64,000 nucleotides of DNA from Thauera sp. (GCA_024710965.1 JANJTU010000065.1:1-64000); one strand, 5' to 3'; shown: positions 28,097 through 37,528, counted from the stretch's first letter. The notes: generated from the letters alone by a model not told the origin. Translations and numbers: made by a program.

Positions 28097-28609
28097 TCAG
28101 GTGTGCGCGGCGAAGGGGTGGGCGGTAGTGCCCTTCTTCGCCACCACCTCGGCCGCGCTCGGCTCGCCGGTGACGGCGCGCTTGATCGCCTCGCGCGTGG
28201 CCTGGTAGTTGTAATCCTGGATCTTGCCGTCGTCCTCGGCCAGCCAGTGGATGAAGACGCCGACGCAGATGAAGATGTTGTCGGCTTCGTCGGCCGGGAT
28301 GGTGCCGTCCTCGACGCTGTCGGCCACCGCCATCGCCACCGCGCGCTGCGCCGGGCCGAACATCTGCACCGCCTGCTTGGCGCCCTTGATCGTCACCTTG
28401 TTGAACAGGATCGTGGCGGGCTTGCACAGCAGGTTGGGCGCGACCACCGCCAGCAGCGAGGTGAAGCCGTCCTTGTTGTTGGTCAGGGCGGTGGCGAAGG
28501 CGGTCTCCGCGGCGCTGCCGCGCGGGCCCAGGATCAGGTCGATGTGCGCCACCTCATTGCCGTCCCCGACCAGCGACTCCCCCACCATCATGCGATCGAT
28601 CTTTGCCAT
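28097..28609 (-). CDS. fae: Formaldehyde-activating enzyme
   Basis: A 170-residue canonical Fae, which condenses formaldehyde with H4MPT to methylene-H4MPT in the cytoplasm. [20 protein letters not shown] near the N-terminus contains the proposed active-site histidine (His22), and the [20 protein letters not shown] and [11 protein letters not shown] segments bind the cofactor in known structures. GGAG lies eight bases before the ATG. It is encoded next to the mch/mtdB group and ends at a strong bidirectional terminator, consistent with a separately and highly expressed gene. It contrasts with the divergent Fae-like protein at 14184-14717. Confidence 0.97.
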   Translation of the reverse strand: MAKIDRMMVGESLVGDGNEVAHIDLILGPRGSAAETAFATALTNNKDGFTSLLAVVAPNLLCKPATILFNKVTIKGAKQAVQMFGPAQRAVAMAVADSVEDGTIPADEADNIFICVGVFIHWLAEDDGKIQDYNYQATREAIKRAVTGEPSAAEVVAKKGTTAHPFAAHT

Positions 28610-28833
28610 GCTCGTATCTCCATTTTGACGTTGTTCAGGCCACCCCTCGGGGGCAAGCCATCTGTCCGGCGACCTCGCGACCCCCGATACCCGCTCTGCA
28701 ACTCAGATTCCGTGCCAGCTCGCCTCCCCCCCGATGACAGACGGGAAAGCACCGATTTCCCGCCGATCCCGCCTGGTCCACCGCGCCTGCCAGCCCTGCG
28801 GCGCAGCGGCATCGGGCGGCGGATGTTCAATCC

Positions 28834-29862
28834 TCACGCGGACCGCGTGACACCTGATCCAAATTGACACACTCGCGCTTCTGCGGCCGCCGTCGGCTCG
28901 AAGGCGCAGGGCAAGCCCATGCGCCGCTGCAGCAGGTCGTCGACGATCGCCTGCGCGATATCGAACGGCGTCACGCGCTGCAGCCCGCGCCAGGCGGCCA
29001 CGCCGTTCACCTCGATGACCTGCGCGCCGCAATCGGCGCCCGGGTCCGGCACCAGGTCCACGCCGGCGTAGTCCATCGCCAGCGCCGCCGCGGCGCCTTC
29101 GGCCAGGCGCGCAAGCGCCGGTTCCAGCGCGCAGGCCACGCACCTGGCGCCCTGCGCCACGTTGCGCACCCAGTGCGGACTGACGCGCTTCATCGCCGCG
29201 ATCGCGCGCCCGCCCACGACCAGCACGCGCCAGTCGAAGCCGGGCGCCGCGGCGCTCTCCGGCTGCGGGACGAAGCGCTGCAGGCAGGCCAGCCCGCCGA
29301 GCGCTGCCAGTTCGGGCAGCGGCACCGACACGCCATCGACCATGCCCACGCGCCGCAGCCCCTTGCCCTGCGAGCCGAACATCGGCTTCAGCACCAGGCT
29401 GTGGCCGGCAGAGGCCTCGCGCATCAGGATGCGGCGCGCCTGCGGCTCGGATTCCAGCGCCCACGACGGCGGCGTCGCGACGCCGGCCTTGTGCAGCAGG
29501 AAGCTCGTCATCGCCTTGTCGACGCTGCGCTCGATCGCGCGCGCGTCGTTGTAGACCGGCACGCCGAGCTCGCGCAGCGCGTGCAGGATGCCCAGGCGCT
29601 TGGTGATCTGCTCCAGGCTGCCGCCGGCGATGCCGCGCACGATGCCGGCGAGCGGCAGCTCGCGGCCGAAGCCGGGAATGACCAGCCCGGACGGCGTGGC
29701 GCCCGAGTCGAAGCGGCACTGTTCGAGATCGACACAGCGCCCCTCGAAGCCGCGCCGCGTCAGCGCCTGGCGCAGCTTGCGCGTGTGCCAGCCGGTCTCG
29801 TCGGTGAAGATCGCGACGCGCCGCCGGCCGCCGCTTGCGCCCTCATCGGCGGCGGCGATCAC
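28834..29862 (-). CDS. RimK-like ATP-grasp ligase of the H4MPT cluster
   Basis: A 342-residue ATP-grasp protein resembling RimK and the archaeal H4MPT:glutamate ligase MptN. ATP-binding LVLKPMFGSQGKGLRRV and metal-binding VIEVNGVAAWRGLQRV motifs are both visible, with the EQITKRLGILHALRELGVPVYND segment typical of RimK-like ligases. A GTG at 29862 overlaps the mch stop (GTGA) and gives the natural N-terminus. Addition of glutamate to a pterin or furan cofactor is a reasonable inference; the acceptor is not known. It follows mch on the same strand. Confidence 0.84.
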   Translation of the reverse strand: MIAAADEGASGGRRRVAIFTDETGWHTRKLRQALTRRGFEGRCVDLEQCRFDSGATPSGLVIPGFGRELPLAGIVRGIAGGSLEQITKRLGILHALRELGVPVYNDARAIERSVDKAMTSFLLHKAGVATPPSWALESEPQARRILMREASAGHSLVLKPMFGSQGKGLRRVGMVDGVSVPLPELAALGGLACLQRFVPQPESAAAPGFDWRVLVVGGRAIAAMKRVSPHWVRNVAQGARCVACALEPALARLAEGAAAALAMDYAGVDLVPDPGADCGAQVIEVNGVAAWRGLQRVTPFDIAQAIVDDLLQRRMGLPCAFEPTAAAEARVCQFGSGVTRSA

Positions 29863-30866
29863 GCGCCGACCTCGAGCCACAGGCTGCGCAGCAGGGCCAT
29901 GTCCAGCCCGCCCGCATGCCAGGTGCGCCCGCTGGCGAGGTTGCTGACCCACACCTCGGCCGGTGCGAACAGCGCCGGATCGATGCGGTAGAAGTCGTAC
30001 TCATAGTCGCGGAAGATGTCGGCGAAGGAGCGGCCGTAGTCGCGTGAAGTCGCCGACGGCAGGCGGCGGGCGAGGTTCTGCGCGGCCTCATCGCTGCAGC
30101 TCACGCTCAGATGCACGCGCCCGCCGTAGAGGATGGCGTCGTTGGTGCGGCCCATGGCGATGCCGGCGTCCGGGCTGGGGGCAGGCAGCGGCGCGCAGGC
30201 GCTGCCATCGACGACGTCGGCCAGCGCGAAGCCGAGTTCGTGCGTCTTGTGCAGCGCCACTTCCAGCACGCGCGCCACCACCTGGGTGGTGCCGGCGAGG
30301 CTGGTCGTGGGTGTCAGGATCAGGGTCAGGCCGTCGGCGGCGAGGCCGCAGTCGCGCAGGATCTTGTCGATCACGACCGGCGGCGGCCGGCGGTCGACCT
30401 CGAGCACGAGCACGCCGCGGTCGGCACGGTCGCGGTAGCCGAGTTCCTCGAACAGCGCCTCGCGGCCCGCCAGCGCGCGCGCCGGGCCGGAGCCGAGGGA
30501 GAAGAACTTCTTCCCGCCCGCCTCCTCCTTGCTCGCCGACAGGCTCCAGCCGGCGTACTGGCTGGCGAGACAGGCGAGCACCGGCTGCGCGCTGCTGACC
30601 TCCACCCAGGTCGGCCAGCCGTCCGCGGCACGCGCGGCGAGGCCGACGCGGCCGAGGCCGCCCATGCAGATTTCGCCGATGGCGAGCCCGGCGGCGACGC
30701 TGCCGCGCACCTCGATGCCGCCATCGACCAGCGTGACGCCGCTATCGAGGCGTTCGACATGGATACCCAGCGCATCGCCCTCGGCGAGCAGGGTCGACAC
30801 GCGCCCGGCGGCCAGTTGATTGATGCTGAGGGGCGAACCCGCAAAGCTTGTGACTGAATTGCCCAT
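29859..30866 (-). CDS. mch: Methenyl-H4MPT cyclohydrolase
   Basis: A 335-residue Mch, which hydrolyses methenyl-H4MPT to formyl-H4MPT, feeding the Fhc complex. The family-specific GEICMGGLGRV, SSAQPVLACLASQYAGWSL and GRTNDAILYGG segments are all present in order. GGGGAG lies seven bases before the ATG. It lies downstream of mtdB (88 bp) and upstream of the RimK-like ligase (overlap of four), so the central dehydrogenase and cyclohydrolase are co-transcribed. Length is slightly above the usual 320 residues. Confidence 0.96.
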   Translation of the reverse strand: MGNSVTSFAGSPLSINQLAAGRVSTLLAEGDALGIHVERLDSGVTLVDGGIEVRGSVAAGLAIGEICMGGLGRVGLAARAADGWPTWVEVSSAQPVLACLASQYAGWSLSASKEEAGGKKFFSLGSGPARALAGREALFEELGYRDRADRGVLVLEVDRRPPPVVIDKILRDCGLAADGLTLILTPTTSLAGTTQVVARVLEVALHKTHELGFALADVVDGSACAPLPAPSPDAGIAMGRTNDAILYGGRVHLSVSCSDEAAQNLARRLPSATSRDYGRSFADIFRDYEYDFYRIDPALFAPAEVWVSNLASGRTWHAGGLDMALLRSLWLEVGA

Positions 30867-30954
30867 CCCTGTTCTCCCCGTTGATCAGTCGCCCCTCTGC
30901 CCGCATCGCGCTCCCCGCGGCGCGGAGCGGGCCCCCTGCGGGCGGGCGGCGAGG

Positions 30955-31860
30955 CTAGGCCTTCTGGGCCACGACTTCGCGCGCCTTGTCGAAGGCCTCG
31001 CGAAAGCCCAGGTAGAGCGGCTTGTCGGCGTTGCGCATGGCCAGCAGCAGGCCGTGCTCGACCTGGTACTTGACGTTGCCCACGGCGAGCGCGCCGATGC
31101 CGACCGCCCGTCCGCCGGGCAGCGGCTTGCCGTCGTCCATGACGCCGACGCCGGCGATGCCTTCCGGCGGCACCGCGTTGACGTCGGCGGCGACGAGCAG
31201 GTCGGCGGCCACGGCGCGATCGTCCGCGCTCACCACCTGCACGCCGGCCGCCGCGGTCGCAAGCACGACGTCGGCCTGGAGCAGCGCGGCGCGGCGCGCC
31301 TCGTCCGTGTTCAGCCCCAAGCCCTGCAGCGTGCAGCCGAAACGCGCGCCGGTCTCGGCGGCCGCGGCGTCGGCGGTGGCCTGGTCGCGGTGGCTGGCGA
31401 GCGTGACGCTCGCGCCGAGGCCGGCCGCGAGCACGCCGGCGATGCGGCCGACGGTGCCGGTGCCGCCCAGGATCAGCACCCGCCTGGCGGCGAAGTCGGT
31501 GCCGTGGGCCTGGCGCAGCTGGCGCTCGACGCAGGCCACGAGTGCCGCGGCGGTGGTGTAGGAGCCGCTCGGGTCGGCCATCACCGACACCTCGAACGGC
31601 GGCACCATGGCCTTGCGCGCGCACTCGAGCATGTCGGCGGCGAGCAGCACGTCACGCCCGCCGATGAAGATGCCGGTCGCCTTCACGCCCTTCGGCCCGC
31701 GCGAGAAGATCGCGTCCTGGGTCAGGCCGGTGATCTCGCCGGCGCCGACGCCGCAGTAGGGCACCACGACCTGGTAGCCGGCATCGACGGCCATGTTGAT
31801 GTCGAAGGGGCTCATCTGCCGGCCGGGGGTAAACATGTGCAGGATGTAGCTGCGTTCCAT
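30955..31860 (-). CDS. mtdB: NAD(P)-dependent methylene-H4MPT dehydrogenase
   Basis: A 301-residue MtdB, oxidising methylene-H4MPT to methenyl-H4MPT with NAD or NADP. The N-terminal YILHMFTPGRQMSPFDINMA and the Rossmann RVLILGGTGTVGRIAGVLAA motif near residue 130 identify it; the HRDQ pattern after the second strand contributes to cofactor binding. Its product is the Mch substrate encoded next. The gene begins 91 bp after the stop of the beta-RFAP synthase gene and probably has its own promoter or is read through. No irregularities were seen. Confidence 0.96.
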   Translation of the reverse strand: MERSYILHMFTPGRQMSPFDINMAVDAGYQVVVPYCGVGAGEITGLTQDAIFSRGPKGVKATGIFIGGRDVLLAADMLECARKAMVPPFEVSVMADPSGSYTTAAALVACVERQLRQAHGTDFAARRVLILGGTGTVGRIAGVLAAGLGASVTLASHRDQATADAAAAETGARFGCTLQGLGLNTDEARRAALLQADVVLATAAAGVQVVSADDRAVAADLLVAADVNAVPPEGIAGVGVMDDGKPLPGGRAVGIGALAVGNVKYQVEHGLLLAMRNADKPLYLGFREAFDKAREVVAQKA

Positions 31861-31951
31861 CGTCGTGTCCCTGTGCTGTTGTTGGTCGATTGGCGCCGGG
31901 TTGCCGCGTCGGGGTCGGGACGCCCGGCGTGATCCCCTGCCGCGGCCTGCC

Positions 31952-33031
31952 TCAGCGCGCCCGCCGGCCGACCGCTGCGCCGTGGTTGCACCCCTCGACC
32001 ACGAGCGCGCGCAGCGCGGGGTCGACCGCGCCGGCCGCCCGCGCCGCCGCCAGCGCCGATTCGGCCGCCGCCGCCGAGGGCATGATCGCGAACCCGGTCG
32101 GGCCCCAGGAGCTCTGGCCGATGCCGGCGAGCTGATGGGCGCGGATCCACTCGAGCGCCACGCCGACGGCGGCGCTGGTGTACATCGAGCCGCCCTGCGC
32201 CGGCGCGAAATAGTCGCCGATCAGCCGCTGCACGGTGCTGAGGCCTTGGGCGAAGGGCTCGAAGGCGCCCTCGATCGCGCCTGGCAGCACGCGCATCAAG
32301 ACCTGATGGCAGAGATCGGCCGCGAGGCTGCGCGGAAACGGCGGCAAGGCGTCCATGGCGACGCGCTCGGCCGCACCGCAGAGGCCGTCGATGCGCGCGT
32401 CCAGGAGCAGCAGCACCCGCCACTGCGCCGGGAAGGGCACGCGCGCAAGCAGCGGCGCGACGCCGCCGCCCGGCCCCGGGCCGGCGTCGAGCAGCAGCCC
32501 GCCCTGGTCGAAGCCGGCGAGGCCGACGCCGGAGCGCTCGCCGCGGCCGAGCAGCGCCGCGAGCCGCCGCGTCTCCAGTTCGAGCCCGTGCAGCGTGCAG
32601 AACGCCCTCCCCAGCGCCAGCGCCAACTGGGTGCCGGAGCCGAAGCCCGAATGCGCCGGCGGCGCGCCGTGCAGGGTGAGGCGCAGCGGCCGCAGGCGGC
32701 CGGTCTGGCGCTGCAGGGTGGCAAGATGGCGCGCCAGGCGTTCGCGCACGGCGGCATCCACCTCGCAGGCGAGGCACACCTCGTCGTGCCGCGCCGGCTG
32801 CAGTTCGATCCGCGTGCCGAAACCCTCGATCACCATGCCGAGGCTGGCAAAGCGGCGGCCCAGGCTGCCGCTGGGATCGAGGAAGCCGAGGTGCAGGCGC
32901 GCCGGCGCCTCGACCACGACCGCAGCGCACGCCTCCGGCCGCGCCTCGGCGCCGGACCTGGGGAGGGCCGTGCGGGCCGTCCGGGTCGGGTGGATCGGGT
33001 GGTCGGGGGCGGAAGCAGTGGCGGAGGTCAT
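31952..33031 (-). CDS. mptG: Beta-ribofuranosylaminobenzene 5'-phosphate synthase
   Basis: A 359-residue GHMP-kinase-fold enzyme. It would decarboxylate and couple 4-aminobenzoate to PRPP, the committed step of H4MPT synthesis. The PARLHLGFLDPSGSLGRRF start of the domain, the glycine-rich PPAHSGFGSGTQLALALG loop and the C-terminal QSSWGPTGFAIM segment are characteristic. The ATG at 33031 lacks a clear Shine-Dalgarno sequence; the frame stays open to 33229 as a shadow of the upstream gene's end. It uses the pABA made by the PabB-PabC fusion. Confidence 0.92.
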   Translation of the reverse strand: MTSATASAPDHPIHPTRTARTALPRSGAEARPEACAAVVVEAPARLHLGFLDPSGSLGRRFASLGMVIEGFGTRIELQPARHDEVCLACEVDAAVRERLARHLATLQRQTGRLRPLRLTLHGAPPAHSGFGSGTQLALALGRAFCTLHGLELETRRLAALLGRGERSGVGLAGFDQGGLLLDAGPGPGGGVAPLLARVPFPAQWRVLLLLDARIDGLCGAAERVAMDALPPFPRSLAADLCHQVLMRVLPGAIEGAFEPFAQGLSTVQRLIGDYFAPAQGGSMYTSAAVGVALEWIRAHQLAGIGQSSWGPTGFAIMPSAAAAESALAAARAAGAVDPALRALVVEGCNHGAAVGRRAR

Positions 33032-33129
33032 CGGGCGGCGTGCGGTCTCGAGTGGGCGGGTCCGGTCGGATTCATGCTCATGCGCTGGACGCAGCGGGCG
33101 GCTGCGCGGTGGCAGCCTGCCGGTGCGGT

Positions 33130-34071
33130 TTAGCAAACTTCGGGCCATGAATCCGGCGCCGCCTGACCGGCGCCCCCACCGCAGCCGACGAACGCCGGAC
33201 ACACCAGGGCCGCGACGAAGAGCGTGCACACGGTGAGATCCGCCGTCGTCCCCGGGTTCAGGCCGCGCGCCTTCAGCGCCGCATCCCAGGCGACGAAATC
33301 GGCCCCATCCACCGCCGACAGGTCCGCCGCCAGCCGGTAGCGCCAGGCGAGCGCTTCCGCCGACACCTGGGCCGCGACGCCGGCGCCGTACTTGCGCGCG
33401 ATGTGCGAGTCCGGGTGGGCGGCCAGCAGGCGCACGAAAAGGTACTGGACGCGCGCCGCCAGGGCACGCGCGCCCGCCTCCGCCCCCGCCGGGCGCGGCG
33501 GGAAGTGGGCGCGCACCGCGGCGAGCACGGCGCGGTAGCCGTCCGCGTACTGGCAGGCGATCAGATCACGGTCGGCCGCCAGCCGCATCGCCGCGCGCAG
33601 GTCCACCGTCGGCGGCGCGGCGACGTCCTGTTCGCCGGCGTCGCCGAGCCCGCCCGGCGCGGCGATGCGGATCGCGCGGTAGGCGGCACGGGCATCGTCG
33701 AGGTCGAGTTCGTCCAGCACGCCGGTCAGGGCCTGCTGCAGATCGGCGAGACTGCCGCCCCCCGCCCGCTCCGCAGCCAGCGCCAGCGGCGCACACAGCA
33801 GCAGGATGCCGAGATTGGTGTTGCAGCCGACAGCCTCGCGCGTGGCGCGCACCGCCCCTTCGATGCGGTCGCCGACCGCTGCGCCATTGCGGAACAGGGC
33901 GGGGGCGCTGGCTTCGGCACTGAGCAGGAACTGCCCGGCCTCCATGTCGTGCCCGGGCGAGGCGAGGCTGACGTTGCCGGGCTTGCGCACCGCCACGTCC
34001 ATCCGGCACGCCCACAGGAAGGCCGCACCGGCGTGGGGGAAGAAGCGCTGTGCGGTGGCGGTTTGGGCCAT
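33130..34071 (-). CDS. CitG/MdcB-like triphosphoribosyl-dephospho-CoA synthase family protein
   Basis: A 313-residue protein of the CitG family. The WACRMDVAVRKPGNVSLASPGHDM N-terminal segment, CNTNLGILLLCAPL, and the C-terminal LNPGTTADLTVCTLFVAAL segment are family hallmarks. Genuine CitG partners (citrate or malonate decarboxylase) are absent; CitG-like genes recur in H4MPT clusters of methylotrophs, where a nucleotidyl- or ribosyl-transfer step in cofactor assembly is suspected. The frame is open upstream, but the ATG at 34071, preceded by GGAG, marks the natural start. The reaction here is unknown. Confidence 0.85.
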   Translation of the reverse strand: MAQTATAQRFFPHAGAAFLWACRMDVAVRKPGNVSLASPGHDMEAGQFLLSAEASAPALFRNGAAVGDRIEGAVRATREAVGCNTNLGILLLCAPLALAAERAGGGSLADLQQALTGVLDELDLDDARAAYRAIRIAAPGGLGDAGEQDVAAPPTVDLRAAMRLAADRDLIACQYADGYRAVLAAVRAHFPPRPAGAEAGARALAARVQYLFVRLLAAHPDSHIARKYGAGVAAQVSAEALAWRYRLAADLSAVDGADFVAWDAALKARGLNPGTTADLTVCTLFVAALVCPAFVGCGGGAGQAAPDSWPEVC

Positions 34072-34156
34072 GTTCTGGCTCCGGAAGAAGAAGGACAGAC
34101 AGGCGGCACGGCACGCGGCCGCGAGCACCGATGCACCGGCGCTGCGGCCAGCGAGC

Positions 34157-35371
34157 TCAGCTGCCCGCGGCGCGGAGCTGGCGGCGGACTTCGTCGCCCT
34201 GCCGGGCGAGCGACACCGCCACCGCAGCGGGCGAGGCGCCGGCGGCGACGACGGTGCATACCGGATCGCCCGTTGCATGAGCCGTGCCCGCCCACGGCAG
34301 GTCGCGGCAATCGGGGCGTGCGGCGAGCCAGTCTGCCAGCGCCGGGGTGATCTCGCCCGCACGCGTCGCGAACACGACCTCGCTGCCGCGCACGCCGCCG
34401 GCCGCGGTGGCCTCGGCGAGATCCGGCAGTGCGCCATCCCGGCACACTTCGACGTGGGCGCGCAGCAGCCCGCCCGCCGTGTGCTCGTCGAACAGGGCCA
34501 GGCTCGCCGTGGGGCGCGGGTTCAGCTCCAGCAACAGGACGCGCTCGCCCTGCAGCATGAAGTCGATTCCGTTCAGGCCGCGCAGACCGAACTCCGGCAC
34601 GAGCACATCGAGCATCCGCCGCAGGCGGGCACGCGCCGCCGGCGGCACGCCGACCGGCCCGATGCCGCCACGATAGACGTAGGGGCGCCGGCCGAGCGGG
34701 CCGACGATCTGGCGCGCCAGGCCCACCAGGCGCCAGCACCGACCATCGCCCAGCACCAGCAACGACATCGGCACCCCCGCCACTTCACGCTGGAAGTAGC
34801 CGCCGGCCGGCAGCATGGCCGGGGCCTCGCCCGCCGCGCGCACGTGCCAGCCGCCGCTGGCGTGGGCATCCTTGTACAGCCAGCCGGCCGGCGCGGGCGG
34901 CGGATCGGGGCGGGTCGGCGGGGTGTCGACGCCAAGGCGCCGCAGCGTGTCGTAGAAGGCAGCGGGTGCGCGCACGCGCGCCACCGTCTCGGGCAGGTTG
35001 CCGATCAGCGGCAGGATCGCGGCGCCCTGGCGCAGCAGCTCGGGCCGCGCCTCGAAGCCGCTGCCCGCCACCCAGCCGAGCACGCCCCGCTGCGCCGCCA
35101 GGCGCCGCAGCGCCGCGAGCAGGCGCCCGGCGTCGAAGCCGATGCCCCGCGCCGCGCCGATGCCTTCCCAGCGCTGCGCGAGGGCGCGCGTGTCGCGGTC
35201 GCCGAACACGTCCAGCGCCACGACATCGAAGCCGCCGCGCCGCGCCGACGCGGCGAGCAGGCGCGCCGAGGTGCCGACGACGGCAAGTGTGCCGGCAGCG
35301 CCAAGGCCTCGTGCCGCCTCGTCGCTCGGCGCGACCGCGACCGGCTGCAAACCCATGGTGGCGAAGAACAT
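34157..35371 (-). CDS. ATP-grasp protein of the H4MPT cluster
   Basis: A 404-residue protein with an ATP-grasp domain in its C-terminal half (GWLYKDAHASGGWHVR..., then GLNGIDFMLQGERVLLLELNPRPTASL). The N-terminal half is PurK-like (VVGTSARLLAASARRGGFDVVALDVFGDRDT). It is the third ATP-grasp protein in the island, distinct from mfnD and the RimK-like ligase. It probably adds an amino acid or phosphate to a cofactor intermediate, but the reaction is unassigned. The ATG at 35371 is preceded by a weak AGGA. The enhancer-like element of the xoxF promoter begins 13 bp upstream of this start, so both genes share one regulatory spacer. Confidence 0.82.
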   Translation of the reverse strand: MFFATMGLQPVAVAPSDEAARGLGAAGTLAVVGTSARLLAASARRGGFDVVALDVFGDRDTRALAQRWEGIGAARGIGFDAGRLLAALRRLAAQRGVLGWVAGSGFEARPELLRQGAAILPLIGNLPETVARVRAPAAFYDTLRRLGVDTPPTRPDPPPAPAGWLYKDAHASGGWHVRAAGEAPAMLPAGGYFQREVAGVPMSLLVLGDGRCWRLVGLARQIVGPLGRRPYVYRGGIGPVGVPPAARARLRRMLDVLVPEFGLRGLNGIDFMLQGERVLLLELNPRPTASLALFDEHTAGGLLRAHVEVCRDGALPDLAEATAAGGVRGSEVVFATRAGEITPALADWLAARPDCRDLPWAGTAHATGDPVCTVVAAGASPAAVAVSLARQGDEVRRQLRAAGS

Positions 35372-35383
35372 TTTCGGAATCCT

Positions 35384-35403
35384 GTACCAAAACGTAGCAC
35401 TTG
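35384..35403 (+). promoter_or_regulatory. Candidate enhancer (UAS) upstream of xoxF
   Basis: GTACCAAAACGTAGCACTTG is 17/20 identical to the element at 10937-10956 and begins 151 bp before the -24 box at 35535. Both copies contain two similar pentamers (GTACC/GCACC and GCACT/GCACC) eight bases apart in direct orientation. I infer binding by the AcoR-type activator encoded at 8823-10877. It also lies 13 bp from the start of the divergent ATP-grasp gene. Confidence 0.65.
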
Positions 35404-35534
35404 AGCCGTATTGCAACATCGCCGTCACGTCCTCGGCCGGACACCGGTCGCGGCCGGCAGGAAGGCGCCGGAATCGTATCGGATGTTTCCGGTCAACCGC
35501 TGCAGGGGACGCCGCGCGGAGGATCGGCAACGGG

Positions 35535-35550
35535 TGGCACGTGGTTTGCA
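35535..35550 (+). promoter_or_regulatory. Sigma-54 (-24/-12) promoter of the xoxFGJ operon
   Basis: TGGCACGTGGTTTGCA is a perfect match to the RpoN consensus TGGCACG-N4-TTGCA. Transcription should begin near 35561, leaving a leader of about 107 bases before xoxF. The 296-bp spacer holds this promoter and the enhancer-like element but no gene. Confidence 0.88.
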
Positions 35551-35667
35551 TCAGTCTGGGCACGCCGGATGTTCTGGTGCTACCGGCCTCGTGTGCCGCG
35601 GCGGGGTTGGGGGTTGCTTGCAATGGTGGCGGGCGCGAAACCTTCAAACAAAAGTGAGGAGACAACG

Positions 35668-37488
35668 ATGAAGCAATCAGGGAAACCCACCCGGCGCAAC
35701 CCGGGGCTGTTGGCTGCACTTCTGCTCGCACTGCCCGGCCTCGCCCTGGCCAATGCCGATCTCGAAAAGAAGATGGCCGACTCGAAGAACTGGGCCGCCC
35801 AGGCCGGCGACATGTTCAACCAGCGCTACAGCAAGCTCAACCAGATCAACAAGGACAACGTCGGCAAGATGCAGGTGGCGTGGATGTTCTCCACCGGCGT
35901 GCTGCGCGGCCATGAAGGCTCGCCACTCGTGATCGACGGCGTGATGTACCTGCACTCGCCGTTCCCGAACAAGGTGTTCGCGATCGACCTCGACACGCAG
36001 AAGATCCTGTGGAAGTACGAGCCGAAGCAGGATCCGTCGGTGATCGCACAGATGTGCTGTGACACCGTATACCGCGGCCTCGCCTACGCCGAAGGCAAGA
36101 TCTTCCTGCAGCAGGCCGATTCCACCCTGGTCGCCCTCGACGCCAAGGACGGCAAGGTGCTCTGGAGCGTGGTCAACGGCGACCCGAAGGTCGGTGCGGT
36201 CAACACCAACGCGCCGCACGTGTTCGGCGACAAGGTCATCACCGGCATCTCGGGCGGTGAATGGGGCGTGCGCGGCTTCCTCGCCGCCTACGACATCAAG
36301 ACCGGCAAGCAGGTGTGGAAGGGCTACAGCACCGGCCCCGACGCCGAGATGCTGATCGACCCGGACAAGACGATGACCTGGACCGACGGCGAGCTCAAGC
36401 CGGTGGGCAAGGACTCGTCGCTGAAGACGTGGAAGGACGACCAGTGGAAGATCGGTGGCGGCACCACCTGGGGCTGGTTCAGCTATGACAAGGCCACCAA
36501 CATGGTCTATTACGGCACCGGCAACCCCTCCACCTGGAACCCCTCGCAGCGCCCGGGCGACAATAAGTGGTCGATGACGATCTTCGCGCGTGACCTCGAC
36601 ACCGGCGTGGCGAAATGGGTGTACCAGATGACGCCGCACGACGAGTGGGACTTCGACGGCGTCAATGAAATGATCCTCGCCGACATCGACGTCAAGGGCA
36701 AACCGACCAAGGCCCTGGTGCACTTCGACCGCAACGGCTTCGCCTACACGCTGGACCGCACCAACGGCGCCCTGCTCGTGGCCGAGAAGTACGATCCGAC
36801 CGTGAACTGGGCCACCCACGTCGACATGAAAACCGGACGGCCGCAAGTGGTGTCCAAGTACTCGACGGCGCAGGCCGGGCCGGACGTCAACGTGAAGGGC
36901 ATCTGCCCGGCGGCGCTCGGCACCAAGGACCAGCAGCCGGCGGCCTTCGACCCGAACACCAAGCTGTTCTACGTGCCGACCAACCACGTCTGCATGGACT
37001 ACGAGCCGTTCGAGGTCGATTACGTCGCCGGCCAGCCGTATGTGGGCGCCACGCTGTCGATGTTCCCGACGCCGAACAGCCACGGTGGCATGGGCAACTT
37101 CATCGCCTGGGATGCGGGCCAGGGCAAGATCGTGCAGTCCAAGCCGGAGAAGTTCTCGGTCTGGAGCGGCGCGCTCAACACCGCGGGCGGCATCTCCTGC
37201 TTCGGCACGCTGGAAGGCTACCTGAAGTGCGTCGACGCCAAGGACATCAACAAGGAGCTCTACCGCTTCAAGACCCCGTCCGGCATCATCGGCAACGTCT
37301 TCACCTACGAGCACAAGGGCAAGCAGTACATGGGGGTGTTCTCCGGCATCGGCGGCTGGGCCGGCATCGGCATGGCGGCCGGTCTGGAGAAGGACACCGA
37401 GGGTCTGGGGGCCGTGGGCGGCTACCGCGAGCTGAGCCAGTACACCGAGCTGGGCGGTTCGCTCACCGTCTTCGCCCTGCCCGATTGA
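35668..37488 (+). CDS. xoxF: Lanthanide-dependent methanol dehydrogenase (PQQ quinoprotein)
   Basis: A 606-residue exported PQQ dehydrogenase oxidising methanol, and possibly formaldehyde, in the periplasm. A signal peptide covers residues 1 to about 29. The adjacent-cysteine pair that forms the vicinal disulphide is Cys130-Cys131, and the metal ligands line up as Glu198, Asn286 and the catalytic Asp328. The residue two positions on is Asp330 (WDFDG), the extra carboxylate that marks lanthanide-type XoxF; calcium-type MxaF has alanine there. W-motif propeller blades run throughout. A GAGGAGA box precedes the ATG. Expression is predicted to be sigma-54 dependent. Confidence 0.97.
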   Translation: MKQSGKPTRRNPGLLAALLLALPGLALANADLEKKMADSKNWAAQAGDMFNQRYSKLNQINKDNVGKMQVAWMFSTGVLRGHEGSPLVIDGVMYLHSPFPNKVFAIDLDTQKILWKYEPKQDPSVIAQMCCDTVYRGLAYAEGKIFLQQADSTLVALDAKDGKVLWSVVNGDPKVGAVNTNAPHVFGDKVITGISGGEWGVRGFLAAYDIKTGKQVWKGYSTGPDAEMLIDPDKTMTWTDGELKPVGKDSSLKTWKDDQWKIGGGTTWGWFSYDKATNMVYYGTGNPSTWNPSQRPGDNKWSMTIFARDLDTGVAKWVYQMTPHDEWDFDGVNEMILADIDVKGKPTKALVHFDRNGFAYTLDRTNGALLVAEKYDPTVNWATHVDMKTGRPQVVSKYSTAQAGPDVNVKGICPAALGTKDQQPAAFDPNTKLFYVPTNHVCMDYEPFEVDYVAGQPYVGATLSMFPTPNSHGGMGNFIAWDAGQGKIVQSKPEKFSVWSGALNTAGGISCFGTLEGYLKCVDAKDINKELYRFKTPSGIIGNVFTYEHKGKQYMGVFSGIGGWAGIGMAAGLEKDTEGLGAVGGYRELSQYTELGGSLTVFALPD

Positions 37489-37528
37489 TGCCAACCCGGC
37501 GGCGGACGGACGCCCGTTCCGCCGCCAT

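Noticed and set aside
33130-34071. Citrate or malonate decarboxylase prosthetic-group synthase
   Set aside because: The partner decarboxylase genes are absent; the neighbours are H4MPT genes.
35668-37488. Calcium-type methanol dehydrogenase MxaF
   Set aside because: The residue two positions after the catalytic Asp328 is Asp, not Ala, and no mxaI small-subunit gene is present.
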